The notes: generated by a model from the sequence alone, not told the origin. A stretch of DNA of 64,000 nt from Pyxidicoccus parkwaysis (GCF_017301735.1 NZ_CP071090.1:7864001-7928000), one strand, 5' to 3'; positions 1 to 8,975 are shown, numbered from the stretch's first letter. A program made the numbers and translations.

Positions 1-395
1 TCACCGAGCGGGCGGATGGCGGTGAGCTTGCGTCCCCAGTGGACGGTGCCGTCGGGCAGCGAGTCGAGCAGGATGCGCCGCAATTCGCCGCGATGCACCT
101 CGGGGCGACGGCCGCTGCCGTCGTCGGGCTCGTCCAGCAGGACGGTGCCGCGCGGGTCGACCACCCGCGAGGCCTCGCCGCCTTCATGGATGATGCGGCG
201 GAATTCGTCGAACAGTCCGGCCGCCTTCAGCGCGAGCTGCCCGTTGTAGTCATGGATGTCGAGCATGCCGCCCTGCGTGCGCGCCTCCGCGGACGCATCG
301 GCCTCGTAGACGGTGGCGGCAATGCCGTGGACGTGCAGCACGCGAGCGAGCGTCAGCCCGCCGAGGCCGGCGCCAATGATGGCAATGGGAGTCAT
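1..395 (-). CDS. FAD-dependent monooxygenase, N-terminal part
   Basis: This is the N-terminal 131 residues of a flavin monooxygenase of the TetX/PHBH type; the rest lies left of the window. The protein opens with MTPIAIIGAGLGGLTLAR, a Rossmann GxGxxG FAD-binding fingerprint at residues 8-13, followed by an acidic residue in YEAD that would bind the ribose. Around residue 100 comes the HRGELRRILLDSLP segment typical of the family. An AAGGA ribosome-binding site precedes the ATG. It is transcribed divergently from a TetR regulator, and two identical operator-like palindromes lie between them, so induction by a small aromatic or antibiotic substrate is likely. The substrate cannot be told from the sequence. 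Confidence 0.85.
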   Translation of the reverse strand, partial: MTPIAIIGAGLGGLTLARVLHVHGIAATVYEADASAEARTQGGMLDIHDYNGQLALKAAGLFDEFRRIIHEGGEASRVVDPRGTVLLDEPDDGSGRRPEVHRGELRRILLDSLPDGTVHWGRKLTAIRPLG

Positions 396-445
396 CGAGG
401 TTCCTTTCAAAGGAGCGGCTGCCTGGCGGTCCTGCTGCCGGCCTC

Positions 446-485
446 TGGAACGCCGTTCCATGAAACATACTGGAACGCCGTTCCA
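446..485. promoter_or_regulatory. Tandem TetR-type operators
   Basis: Two identical 15-bp palindromes, TGGAACGCCGTTCCA (7-bp arms around one central base), lie at 446-460 and 471-485, spaced 25 bp start to start. They sit between the divergent monooxygenase (start 395) and the TetR gene (start 505), where a repressor would block both promoters. Assignment to the adjacent TetR protein is inference from position. Confidence 0.75.
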
Positions 486-504
486 GACCTGTCAAGATGG
501 GGCC

Positions 505-1176
505 ATGGGAACGACAAAGCGCGGGTCGGAACGACGTGAGGATGCGCTCTCACGCGAGCGCATCGTCGACGCTGCAATCGAGTTGCTCGACGACGAGGGC
601 GAGAACGGGTTGACCTTCCGCGCGCTGGCCACTCGGCTGGCGACTGGAGCCGGCGCGCTCTACTGGCACATCGCGAACAAGAGCGAGCTGCTCGTTGCCG
701 CAACCGACACCGTCGTCGCCCGCGCGATGGCGGAAGTCCCCGCCGTCGCAAAGCCGCGCGAAGCAATTCGAGGGATTGCCGTCGGCGTGTTCGAGACAAT
801 CGACGCGCATCCGTGGGTGGGCGCGCAGCTCTCTCTCGCTCCGTGGGAGACCCCGATGCTTCAGCTCCTCGAGCGTCTCGGGCGCCAGGTCCAGGCGATG
901 GGGGTTCCAAGCCGCGCCTGGTTCACGTCGGCGTCCGCGCTGCTGAGCTACATCGTCGGCGGGAGCATCCAGAATGCCGCGAACGGCCGCCTGTTCGAGC
1001 CGTCCGTGGACCGCGCTGACTTTCTCGATTCGATGTCAGCCCGGTGGAAGGAGCTCGACGCCAACGAGTATCCGTTCACGCGGAAGGTCGCGGCCCAACT
1101 GCCCAAGCACGACGACCTCGCCGAGTTCCTCGCCGGCATCGACCTCATCCTGACGGGTATCGAGGCTTCTCTCTAA
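505..1176 (+). CDS. TetR family transcriptional regulator
   Basis: A 223-residue one-component repressor. The N-terminal TetR DNA-binding domain occupies about residues 15-62, with the helix-turn-helix at residues 36-56 (LTFRALATRLATGAGALYWHI region), very close to the TetR class signature. The remaining helical domain would bind the ligand and dimerise. I chose the ATG at 505 because an in-frame upstream start would run through the operators and is not supported by codon pattern. The gene is divergent from the flavin monooxygenase, with two identical palindromes between them; it probably represses itself and that enzyme. Confidence 0.88.
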   Translation: MGTTKRGSERREDALSRERIVDAAIELLDDEGENGLTFRALATRLATGAGALYWHIANKSELLVAATDTVVARAMAEVPAVAKPREAIRGIAVGVFETIDAHPWVGAQLSLAPWETPMLQLLERLGRQVQAMGVPSRAWFTSASALLSYIVGGSIQNAANGRLFEPSVDRADFLDSMSARWKELDANEYPFTRKVAAQLPKHDDLAEFLAGIDLILTGIEASL

Positions 1177-1181
1177 TCGCC

Positions 1182-1835
1182 TCACCCGGCCGATGGCTTG
1201 GCGGTGTTGACCGCCAATTGAGCGTCGAAGGCTCGCTTGTAGGCGGGCCGCGCTTCGCCGCGGGCGACATAAGCGGCCAGGTTCGGGTATTCGTCCAGAA
1301 TGCCCGATGCTCTCAACCTGAGCAGCACCGACACCATCATCAAGTCGCCAGCGCTGAACGCACCATCGAGCCAGTCGGCCTCGCCCAGGCGAACGGAAAG
1401 CGGGCCGAGCCGAGCGCGAACGCGGTCCTCGACCAGCGGCAGGCGCTCCGCATACCAGGGCTTGTCGCGCTCCAGGATCTTGGCGTTGACGAGCTCGAGA
1501 ATCGGCGGCTCTACCGAGTTGAGCGCGGCAAACATCCAGGTGATTGCGCGCGCCCGGGCATTGGCATTGTCCGGCAGCAAGCCCCCATGTCGCTCGGCGA
1601 TGTGAAACACAATCGCCCCTGTCTCGAACAGCGCGAGCTCGCCTTCCTCATAGGTCGGAATCTGACCGAAAGGATGAAGCGCCAGATGCGCGGGCTCCTT
1701 CATCGCGCGAAACGAAACCAGGCGAACCTGGTAGGGCTTGCCCACTTCCTCGAGCGCCCAGCGAACGCGAGTATCACGCGCCAGTCCCTTGCCGCCGTCG
1801 GGTGAGCGTTCAAAGGCGGTGATGGTGATGGTCAT
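1182..1835 (-). CDS. Glutathione S-transferase family protein
   Basis: A 217-residue cytosolic GST. An N-terminal thioredoxin-like domain spans roughly residues 1-85, with the conserved cis-Pro region in FGQIPTYEEGELALFETGAI, where the glutathione gamma-glutamyl binding E/S-type motif lies. A helical C-terminal domain follows, with DWLDGAFSAGDLMMVSVL matching the family's N-capping box and hydrophobic staple (SAGDLM). It would conjugate glutathione to electrophiles or act as a peroxidase; the substrate is unknown. It lies convergent with the TetR gene, separated by 5 bp, and stands alone as a transcription unit. Confidence 0.85.
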   Translation of the reverse strand: MTITITAFERSPDGGKGLARDTRVRWALEEVGKPYQVRLVSFRAMKEPAHLALHPFGQIPTYEEGELALFETGAIVFHIAERHGGLLPDNANARARAITWMFAALNSVEPPILELVNAKILERDKPWYAERLPLVEDRVRARLGPLSVRLGEADWLDGAFSAGDLMMVSVLLRLRASGILDEYPNLAAYVARGEARPAYKRAFDAQLAVNTAKPSAG

Positions 1836-2118
1836 CGAGAGGCTCCTCCTCGGCGAACATCATCGGCTGCGGAGGCAGACCTTGCAATCATGGCCGAGCG
1901 CCACGCCTCCAGCCCTTCTGCATCACCCTGCTGAAGGTGGAATTGTGCGGTGAGACCGCCTCGGCGCGCCCGGCCTGACGCAGCGTGCAACTGAGTTGCA
2001 GATTCCGTCGACACAGGATTTGCTCAATATCCATGTTTTACATTGTTGTGTGAATCAACTCGCGCTAGGAGTGTTATTGCATCAAGACAACCTGTTTCCG
2101 TGAAAGGGAGCAGTCGCG
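1836..2118. other. Intergenic region with promoter of the G8 protein
   Basis: This 283-bp gap between a GST gene and a divergently read G8 protein gene has no convincing ORF. Its right part is AT-richer than its surroundings (around 2020-2060) and probably holds the promoter. A ribosome-binding site AAGGGAG sits shortly before the ATG at 2119. No palindromic operator was found. Confidence 0.4.
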
Positions 2119-4761
2119 ATGATTCGAAACCTCATCTGGGTAGTCGTTTGTCTCGCGGCCTTCGAAGCACGTGCAGCCGGTGAAGCCCTCTCCAGCATTC
2201 AGTCCGGAAACTGGTCGGACGCAGGGACCTGGAGCGCGGGGCGCGTGCCCGGCGCGGGTGACACCGTCACGATTTCCGCCGGCCATACCGTGGTGTTTCA
2301 GGTCGCCTCGCCCACCCTCGCGGGCGTGACGGTTGAAACCGGCGCGGCATTGACCTTCGCCCCCGGCGTCTCCGCGACGCTCCAGTCGACAGGCAGCGTC
2401 ATCGTCCGGGGAACCCTGTCGATGAAACCCTCTTCGCTCTCCGTCGTTCACCGCATCGCGTTCGTGAACGTGAATGAAGCCGCCTTCGTCGGCGGAGGGA
2501 TGGAGGTGGTGCCCACGGACGTCGGCTTGTGGGTGAGGGACGGTCAGCTCGACCTCCAGGGCACGCCCAAGACTGCCTGGACGCGACTCGCCGGAGGGGT
2601 TGGCGCCGCGGCAACCTCCATCACCCTGGAAGCGCCGCCGGTGGGCTGGAGCGCGGGGGATGAAATCAGCATCGTCCCCACCGAAGCACCGTCGGTGGGA
2701 GACATGAGCTGGAGCGGCTTCGACCTCGGCACGGTTACCAATGTCTCGAATGCCACCGTCGTGCTGAATCGTGCGACGAGCCGCGCACATCCCATGGTGA
2801 ACAACCAATGGAGGGCCGAGGTCCTCAACCTGACGCGGAACGTCCGGATTGAAGGCACCGGCGATGGGAGCGCGAACCCGAGCACGAACCATCGGGCGCA
2901 CATCTGGATTCGCTCCGACAAGCCGCAGACCGTGAACTATGTCGCCATCCGATACATGGGGCCACGGCGCGTGAGCGACGGCACGACGGAGTCCATCCTC
3001 GGACGTTACGCGCTCCACTTCCATCACTCGATGGAAGGCACCCGCGGTTCCGTCGTGCGCGGGACGGTGGTCCGGGATGCCGGGGCCCATGCTTTCGCCT
3101 CGCACATGAGCCACGGCACCTGGATTCAGGACTCCATCAGCTACAACACCTTCGACGAGGCCTACTGGTGGGACCCGGGGGACGAGAGCCACGACATCGT
3201 CTACGAGCGTTGCGTGGCAGCTATCGTGCGCACCGACCCCGAATATCGCGGCTACAACCTGACGGGCTTCATGGTGAATCAGGGCCTGCGCAACGTCATC
3301 CGCGACTCCGTGGCGGTGGGCGTTCAGGGCAACGTCGACTCCTCTGGCTTCAGCTGGCCCGAGCAGGACGGAATCAACGGCCACGGAATCTGGAACTTCT
3401 CCAGAGGGAACATCGCGCACAACAACAAGGTCGATGGCATCTTCGCCTGGCAGAACGACCACCAGCCCCATGTCGTCGCCAACTACGTCGGCTACCACAA
3501 TGGAGAGGCCGGTATCGACCATGGCGCCTACTCCAACGGCTATCACTATGAGAGCTCCACGCTCTACGGCAACGGCGAGGCCGCGCTGCACATGAAGGCC
3601 ATTTCGCCCGGGGTGGACGAGTTCGGCCATCTGCGCCTCCGCTTCGACAACTTCATCTTCGACGGGGGCGGACAGTCACCCGACCTGATTCTCTCGGATG
3701 ACCACAACGCGGACGGCACCGGCGACTCCACCGTCATCCGCAACTCGCTCTTCCGCAACGCCACGAATGCCCTGCACTTCCGCCCGGGAGAGCGGGGAGA
3801 CTGGCTGGACCTCGAGCTCTGCACCTTCAACACGACGAACGACGTCACCTTCGATGCGAACGTCGTCCCTGACAATCGCGTCCGCAAGCAGAGCGACACC
3901 GCCCAGGCCTTCAACATCACCCCGGCGGGGCGGACGTCGATTCCGCTCTTCGTCCAGCCCTACGTGGACGAGTCGAATCCGCAGGTGTCGATTGCCTCGC
4001 CCACCGGCGGAGCGACGGTGACGGGCACCGTCCCGGTGAACGTGTACACCTACGACCTGGGTGGCATGAAGGCAGTCGAGCTGTACGTCGACAACAGCTT
4101 CGTCGCGAGCAGCACGACAGCCCCCTTCACGCTGTCGTGGAGCTCCGCATCCGTTCCGAACGGCCGGCATGACCTCCAGTTGATTGGCATCGATGCCGCC
4201 GGCCTCACGAACACCTCGGCGCGGACAACGGTGTTCGTGTCCAACTCCGGCGCGCCGCCACCGACTTCCGGCAAGAGCCTGTGGCCCGCGTCGGCGCAGG
4301 CGGGCACGTACAGCGCTCGCGACACGCAGCCCATCGAAGTGGGAGTGAAGTTCAAGTCCGACGTGGCGGGCGCGGTGACCGCGATTCGCTTCTATCGGCA
4401 CGCCATCAGCTCGGGCGGCTACACGGTGCATCTGTGGTCTTCGGCGGGAGTGTTGCTGGGCTCCGGACGAGGCACGGATGGGCCGGACACGCCGGGCTGG
4501 ACGGAAATCAAACTCTCGGCGCCGGTGTCCATCGCCGCGAACACGGTGTATGTCGCGTCGTACTTCTCGCGCACGGGGCAGGCGTCCAACGACGAGAACT
4601 TCTTCGCGAGCTCCGGCGTGGACAACAGCCCGCTGCACGCGCCGTCCAGCTCCGCGGTCGGAGGCAACGGCGTCTTCAGCTATTGCAGCACCGGCTGCTT
4701 CCCGTCGCAGCTGGACCACGCCACCAACTATTGGGTGACGCCCGTGTTCGTGCAGCCCTGA
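2119..4761 (+). CDS. Secreted G8-domain parallel beta-helix protein with DUF4082
   Basis: An 880-residue exported protein. A signal peptide covers residues 1-19 (VVVCLAAFEARA). A G8 domain follows (about 25-150; the NWSDAGTWSAGRVPGAGDTV motif is diagnostic), then a long right-handed parallel beta-helix (about 225-610). The segment WRAEVLNLTRNVRIEG and the GRYALHFHH stretch near residue 300 parallel the animal CEMIP/TMEM2 hyaluronidase family. A bacterial Ig-like domain (about 620-710) and a C-terminal DUF4082 domain (about 720-880) complete it. It probably acts on or binds an extracellular polysaccharide. Enzymatic activity is inference; the domain order is read directly. It is a single-gene unit with a good ribosome-binding site. 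Confidence 0.85.
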   Translation: MIRNLIWVVVCLAAFEARAAGEALSSIQSGNWSDAGTWSAGRVPGAGDTVTISAGHTVVFQVASPTLAGVTVETGAALTFAPGVSATLQSTGSVIVRGTLSMKPSSLSVVHRIAFVNVNEAAFVGGGMEVVPTDVGLWVRDGQLDLQGTPKTAWTRLAGGVGAAATSITLEAPPVGWSAGDEISIVPTEAPSVGDMSWSGFDLGTVTNVSNATVVLNRATSRAHPMVNNQWRAEVLNLTRNVRIEGTGDGSANPSTNHRAHIWIRSDKPQTVNYVAIRYMGPRRVSDGTTESILGRYALHFHHSMEGTRGSVVRGTVVRDAGAHAFASHMSHGTWIQDSISYNTFDEAYWWDPGDESHDIVYERCVAAIVRTDPEYRGYNLTGFMVNQGLRNVIRDSVAVGVQGNVDSSGFSWPEQDGINGHGIWNFSRGNIAHNNKVDGIFAWQNDHQPHVVANYVGYHNGEAGIDHGAYSNGYHYESSTLYGNGEAALHMKAISPGVDEFGHLRLRFDNFIFDGGGQSPDLILSDDHNADGTGDSTVIRNSLFRNATNALHFRPGERGDWLDLELCTFNTTNDVTFDANVVPDNRVRKQSDTAQAFNITPAGRTSIPLFVQPYVDESNPQVSIASPTGGATVTGTVPVNVYTYDLGGMKAVELYVDNSFVASSTTAPFTLSWSSASVPNGRHDLQLIGIDAAGLTNTSARTTVFVSNSGAPPPTSGKSLWPASAQAGTYSARDTQPIEVGVKFKSDVAGAVTAIRFYRHAISSGGYTVHLWSSAGVLLGSGRGTDGPDTPGWTEIKLSAPVSIAANTVYVASYFSRTGQASNDENFFASSGVDNSPLHAPSSSAVGGNGVFSYCSTGCFPSQLDHATNYWVTPVFVQP

Positions 4762-4845
4762 AGCGGAGTGAGGGTGCGTTCCCAACGTGCCGCAGGAGCG
4801 ACACCGAGCCAGGCGTAGGAAGCGGAGCCTTCACTTCTTCGCTCC

Positions 4846-5184
4846 CTACCCTGGCTCCCTCTGCTCACCGAAGGTGAGAACGTAGGGGCCAATCATGAAC
4901 GGCCTGTAGTCGACGCGCAGATAATCTCCCTTGCGGGCTGCGCTGTCCGACCCGGGGAACCGCACCACCGCGGAGTCGTCGAGGATGTCGAGGAACCGGT
5001 GGTGACTGAGCGCGTAGTAACGCGCGTGACGCTCCGCGACCTGCGACCCGGTCAGGTGGACATGACACACGGCATCCGAGCCGATGAGTACGCCTGCCTT
5101 CATGCACTTGTGCCAATCGCCCAGAATCCGCTGTTCCGTCTGATGGGTACGGGTGTCCTCGATTCGCACGATGAGCAGTGTCAT
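4846..5184 (-). CDS. Small FHA-like domain protein
   Basis: A 112-residue protein (start ATG at 5184; an in-frame upstream extension is possible but has an unlikely composition). Residues about 30-75 carry an FHA-like pattern, GSDAVCHVHL followed by VAERHAR, matching the Gly, Ser and His positions of phosphothreonine-binding FHA domains. The C-terminal part is beta-rich. FHA modules are abundant in myxobacteria as partners of Ser/Thr kinases, so a phosphopeptide-reader role is plausible. No kinase gene lies nearby. The domain is short, and a degenerate FHA fold without phospho-binding is also possible. Confidence 0.65.
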   Translation of the reverse strand: MTLLIVRIEDTRTHQTEQRILGDWHKCMKAGVLIGSDAVCHVHLTGSQVAERHARYYALSHHRFLDILDDSAVVRFPGSDSAARKGDYLRVDYRPFMIGPYVLTFGEQREPG

Positions 5185-5313
5185 GGACACCCATCGTAGC
5201 CCGGCGAGGAGCCTCCGTGGGGAAGCTGTACGGCGAGCGCCCTCGGAGCGCACCCGCCCGCCTTCGAGTATTTCAGGCAGGCGTTCCAACTGGACGTGCC
5301 CGCGGTGACGAAG

Positions 5314-5742
5314 CTATTCGGCCCGCTTGCTCTTCGCTCGCCGGGGCTTCGGCTTGCTCTTGTTCTCGAGATTGAGCACCACCGCGGCGCGGATGAGCGC
5401 CTTCAAGGCCGCTTCATTGATTTTATCGCCTTCATGGATGTCGATGGCGCGCCTGACGTTCCCCTCGAGGCTGGAGTTGAAGAGGCCTTTGGGGTCCGCC
5501 AACGCAGCGCCCTTGATGAAGGTCAATTTGACGACGCTCTTGTACGTCTCTCCCGTGCAGATGATGCCGTCGTGAGACCAGACGGGAGTCCCCATCCACT
5601 TCACCTCTTCGACAACCTCGGGGTCCGCCGCGTGAATGATTTTGCGGACCTTCGCGAGCGTCTTCCCGCGCCAGTCTCCAAGTTCCTTGATCTTCTCGTC
5701 GATCAGCTCAGACGCAGATTCCGCCGGGACGGGGCTTTTCAT
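5314..5742 (-). CDS. DUF1801 (YdhG-like) domain protein
   Basis: A 142-residue protein of the DUF1801/YdhG fold. Recognisable segments are the N-terminal helix LIDEKIKELGDWRGKTLAKVRKIIHAADPEV, the conserved EEVKWMGTPVWSHDGIICTGETYKSVVKLTFIKGA core and a basic, Lys/Arg-rich tail. The family is widespread and of unknown biochemical role. I chose the ATG at 5742 over the GTG at 5763 because a GGAG element sits about eight bases before the ATG. It stands alone on the minus strand downstream of the M3 peptidase promoter region. Confidence 0.8.
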   Translation of the reverse strand: MKSPVPAESASELIDEKIKELGDWRGKTLAKVRKIIHAADPEVVEEVKWMGTPVWSHDGIICTGETYKSVVKLTFIKGAALADPKGLFNSSLEGNVRRAIDIHEGDKINEAALKALIRAAVVLNLENKSKPKPRRAKSKRAE

Positions 5743-5979
5743 GTACAGCTCCAACTCTCTCACGTGTTTTGGCTACGCTCGGCTCGAGGCGCAATCGCGC
5801 GGAAGCTACGTCGCACAGCCGCCTCTCCGAGCGCATGCGCGGGCACGCTACGCCAGCCCGCCGTACCGGCAAAGCGACGGCGGGTGTGCCTGAGCCGCCG
5901 GGGTATCCAGGCCAACATCGCGGACCTGCCCGCGACGAACGGAGGCTCGGACCTGTGAAAGCTCGCGCGCGAGGAAGTG

Positions 5980-8085
5980 TCAGCGGATGCCTCGCTCGCG
6001 CATCAGGGCCTCGCTGGTGGCGTCGCGGCCGCGGAATGCGCGGTAGCCCTCGAACGGGTCCACGGTGTTGCCCACGGAGAACACGTGCTGCCGCAGCCGT
6101 GCCGCCAGCGTGGGGTCGTTCAGCCGCCGCGCCTTCCTGAACGCCTCGAACGCGTCGGCGGCCAGCACGTCCGCCCAGAGGTACATGTAGTAGCCGGCGG
6201 CGTACGAGTTGCCTTCGAAGACATGACCGAAGTGCGGCATCCGGAAGCGCATGCCGACCTCCGCCGGAGCCCCGAGCTGCTGGAGCGTGTCGCGCTCGAA
6301 CGCGTCCGGGTCCAGGGGCTGCTCCTTCGCCAGGTGCAGCTTCATCTCCACCAGCGCGGAGGTGAGGTAGTCCACCAGGTAGAAGCCCTGGTTGAACGTC
6401 GCGGCCTTCTGGATTTTCGCCAGCAGGGCCGGCGGCATCGTCTTGCCCGTCTTGTGGTGTACCGCGAAGCGTCCCAGCACCTCGGGCGTCGCCACCCAGC
6501 GCTCCAGAAGCTTGCCCGGAAACTCCCCGTAGTCGCGCACCACGCGGCCGCCACCCAGGGAGGGATAGGACACGTTGGAGCTCAGGTCGTGCAGCGCGTG
6601 GCCGAACTCGTGGAAGAGCGTCTGCGCATCGCGCCAGCCGAGGAGAGCCACCTCGCCGGGCCCTGGCTTCACGAAGGGCATGTTGTTCGACACGATGGGA
6701 GTGACTTCTCCCCGGAACCGCTCCTGGATTCGGTACGTGTCGGTCTGACCGCCGTTGTACTTGCCCTGGCGCGCATAGGGGTCGAAGTACAAGAGCCCCA
6801 CATGGCGCCCGCTGGCGCGGTCCTTCACCTCGAAGACGCGCACGTCCGGGTGGTAGACGGGCACGCCGACCGCGGGGGCGAAGGTGTAGCCGAACAGCTC
6901 GCCGGCCACCCAGAACATGCCCTCCCTCAGCTTCTCCAGCTGGAGGTAGGGCTTCACCTCGGTGTCGTCGAAGTCGTACTTCGCCTTGCGCACCTTCTCC
7001 GCGAAGTAGCGGTAGTCCCACGGAGCGATGTCCTCTGTCTGTCCGGAGCGCTGGGCCAGCGCCCGCATCGCGGCGACATCCGCGCGCACCTGGGAGACGG
7101 AAGGGGCCCAGGTGTCCATCAACAGCTTCAGCGCGCGCTCGGGCGTGGCCACCATGGTCCCCTCGAGCTGCCGGTGCGCGTACGTTGGGAAGCCCAGCAG
7201 CCGGGCCTGCTCGGCGCGCAGTGAGAGGATTTCGCTGACGATGGTGTTGTTGTCGTGCGCGTCGCCGTGGTCGCCCCGGCTGTCGTAGCTGCGCCATACC
7301 TTCTCCCGCAGCGCCCTGCTGTCCAGGTACGTGAGGAAGTCCGCCACGGCCGAGCGGGTATTGGACACCACCCACCGGCCCTTCAGCCCGCGTGCCTCGG
7401 CTTCGGTCGCCGCGGCCTTGCGCAGCGCTTCCGGCAGTCCCGCGAGGTCCGCCTCGTTGTCAATGACCACCGCGTTCGCTTCGTCGGCGAGCACGTTCTG
7501 CCGGAAGGACGTGTAGAGGGCAGCGAGCCGCTGGTTGAGCTCGGCGATGCGCTTGCGGCCCGGGGCGTCGAGCTTCGCGCCGGAGCGGGCGAAGTCCCGA
7601 TAGTAATACTGGACGAGGCGCCGCTGCTCGGGCGTCAGCCGCGCCATCTCGGGCGAGTCATGGACGGCCTGGACGCGCTGGAAGAGGGCGAGGTCCTGGG
7701 ACTGCTCGTCCCAGAAGGCCGCCAGCCGGGGCGCCATGGTGCGCTCGACCTGCTGGAAGTCGGGCGTGCTCATCACCTTGGACCAGGCGCTGTAGACCTC
7801 GTAGACGCGGTTGAACGTCCGGCCCGCGTCCTCCAGCGCGGCGATGGTGTTCTCGAAGGTGGGTGCCTCTTTCGTGCGGAGGATGGCGGCGAGCTCGCGC
7901 CGGTTCTCCTCCATTCCGACTTCGAACGCCGGCTCGAACTGCTCCACCTTCACCCGGTCGAAGGGCGGCACTCCGCCATGGGGGCCCGTCCAGGGCTCCA
8001 GCAGCGGGTTGGCGGAGGTAGCCGGGGCGGCGGACGCCAGGCCCGCCACGAGGAAGATGAGCGCGGCGATTCTGTTCTCGGTCAT
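5980..8085 (-). CDS. M3 family metallopeptidase (Dcp/oligopeptidase A type), exported
   Basis: A 701-residue zinc peptidase. The start at 8085 gives a signal peptide (MTENRIAALIFLVAGLASA), so the enzyme is probably periplasmic. The body matches peptidyl-dipeptidase Dcp/OpdA: the N-terminal helical channel domain, the YFDPYARQGKYNGG segment, and the catalytic HEFGH motif at about residues 491-495, with a downstream Glu as third zinc ligand. The carboxyl end RMPHFGHVFEGNSYAAGYYMYLWADVLAADAFEAF is the substrate-binding HFGH/Tyr region. It would cleave dipeptides from oligopeptides during peptide nutrition. It is divergent from an Lrp-type regulator across 64 bp. Confidence 0.92.
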   Translation of the reverse strand: MTENRIAALIFLVAGLASAAPATSANPLLEPWTGPHGGVPPFDRVKVEQFEPAFEVGMEENRRELAAILRTKEAPTFENTIAALEDAGRTFNRVYEVYSAWSKVMSTPDFQQVERTMAPRLAAFWDEQSQDLALFQRVQAVHDSPEMARLTPEQRRLVQYYYRDFARSGAKLDAPGRKRIAELNQRLAALYTSFRQNVLADEANAVVIDNEADLAGLPEALRKAAATEAEARGLKGRWVVSNTRSAVADFLTYLDSRALREKVWRSYDSRGDHGDAHDNNTIVSEILSLRAEQARLLGFPTYAHRQLEGTMVATPERALKLLMDTWAPSVSQVRADVAAMRALAQRSGQTEDIAPWDYRYFAEKVRKAKYDFDDTEVKPYLQLEKLREGMFWVAGELFGYTFAPAVGVPVYHPDVRVFEVKDRASGRHVGLLYFDPYARQGKYNGGQTDTYRIQERFRGEVTPIVSNNMPFVKPGPGEVALLGWRDAQTLFHEFGHALHDLSSNVSYPSLGGGRVVRDYGEFPGKLLERWVATPEVLGRFAVHHKTGKTMPPALLAKIQKAATFNQGFYLVDYLTSALVEMKLHLAKEQPLDPDAFERDTLQQLGAPAEVGMRFRMPHFGHVFEGNSYAAGYYMYLWADVLAADAFEAFRKARRLNDPTLAARLRQHVFSVGNTVDPFEGYRAFRGRDATSEALMRERGIR

Positions 8086-8149
8086 GAAAACAGAATAGGA
8101 GTGCGAACCGCCGTCCATCCATCGAATGGAATTCGCCCGGAAGACCCCA

Positions 8150-8638
8150 ATGCCCCAGCTCGACCGAATCGATCGCGCGATTCTGACCGCCCTCCAGAAC
8201 AATGCTCGGCTGTCCAACAAGGAGCTGGCCGCGCAGGTGGGGCTGGCCCCCTCTTCGTGCCTCACGCGGGTGCGGAAGCTGGAGGCGGACGGCGTCATCA
8301 AGGCGTATCAGGCGGACCTGGACGCCAACTCGCTGGGGCTCGGCCTGCAGGCGCTCATCGCCGTCCAGCTCCGCCTCCATGTCGGCGAGGCGTTCGGCAA
8401 TATCGGAGACCACCTGCGCTCCCTGCCGGAAACGGTGGCCGTCTACTGCCTCGGCGGCACCACGGACTTCCTCGTCCACGTGGTGTGCCGGGACACCGAC
8501 CACCTGCGGCGGCTGACCATCCAGTCCTTCACGAGCCGGCCGGAGGTGGGCCGCATCGAGACGTCGCTGGTGTTCTCATACACGCGCCTGGGGCTGCCGG
8601 TGGACCACGCGCACGGCGACGGAATCCCTCCTCGCTGA
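8150..8638 (+). CDS. Lrp/AsnC family transcriptional regulator
   Basis: A 162-residue feast/famine regulator. The N-terminal winged helix-turn-helix (LDRIDRAILTALQNNARLSNKELAAQVGLAPS, continuing to LEADGVI) is followed by the RAM ligand-binding domain (about residues 65-150). I prefer the ATG at 8150 because MPQLDRIDRAIL is the normal family start; the ATG at 8126 would add eight residues. The divergent M3 peptidase suggests control of peptide or amino-acid catabolism, with an amino acid as effector; this is inference from position. Confidence 0.88.
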   Translation: MPQLDRIDRAILTALQNNARLSNKELAAQVGLAPSSCLTRVRKLEADGVIKAYQADLDANSLGLGLQALIAVQLRLHVGEAFGNIGDHLRSLPETVAVYCLGGTTDFLVHVVCRDTDHLRRLTIQSFTSRPEVGRIETSLVFSYTRLGLPVDHAHGDGIPPR

Positions 8639-8696
8639 CGCCGCATGAGCCTCCCGCACTCGAGAGTGAGGGAGGCCCGGTGCATCAGGTACGGCG

Positions 8697-8924
8697 TCAG
8701 GCTTCTGGCGGCGTGCAGTACTGGGGGAAGAGATTGCACGGGTAGCAGGTGCCGCTCCTGCAGACCTCGTTGACACCACAGCGACCGGCCGCGTCACAGG
8801 GCCTGAGCTCCTGCTCTTGTGACGCTGACGTGTCCTCCTGCGCGGGCTCCTCGATGGCTCCACCGCATCCAGCCAGTGCAAGCGCAGCCATCAGCCCCAT
8901 GCCTCGAATCCACAGCGCATTCAT
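8697..8924 (-). CDS. Small cysteine-rich lipoprotein
   Basis: A 75-residue lipoprotein. The signal MNALWIRGMGLMAALALAGC ends in a lipobox (LAGC) with the lipidated Cys at position 20. After an acidic linker comes a compact Cys-rich tail with seven cysteines (for example CGVNEVCRSGTCYPC), a pattern seen in EGF-like or Dickkopf-like knots of myxobacterial lipoproteins. The function is unknown. The start follows from the signal peptide. A perfect 7-bp inverted repeat lies 34 bp upstream. Confidence 0.72.
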   Translation of the reverse strand: MNALWIRGMGLMAALALAGCGGAIEEPAQEDTSASQEQELRPCDAAGRCGVNEVCRSGTCYPCNLFPQYCTPPEA

Positions 8925-8957
8925 GAATGACTCCTGGGTTTGAGGGGCCGCCATGAT

Positions 8958-8975
8958 GACACACTTTGGTGTGTC
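8958..8975. promoter_or_regulatory. Perfect inverted repeat upstream of small lipoprotein
   Basis: GACACAC-TTTG-GTGTGTC has 7-bp perfect arms and a 4-bp spacer, 34 bp upstream of the lipoprotein start on the minus strand. It could be an operator or a short hairpin in the leader. The cognate regulator is unknown. Confidence 0.4.

Noticed and set aside
2074..3630. A 518-codon open frame on the minus strand opposite the G8 gene
   Set aside because: In this GC-rich DNA the third codon position leaves long frames without stops on the opposite strand; it has no recognisable domain and low-complexity Val/Asp/His composition.
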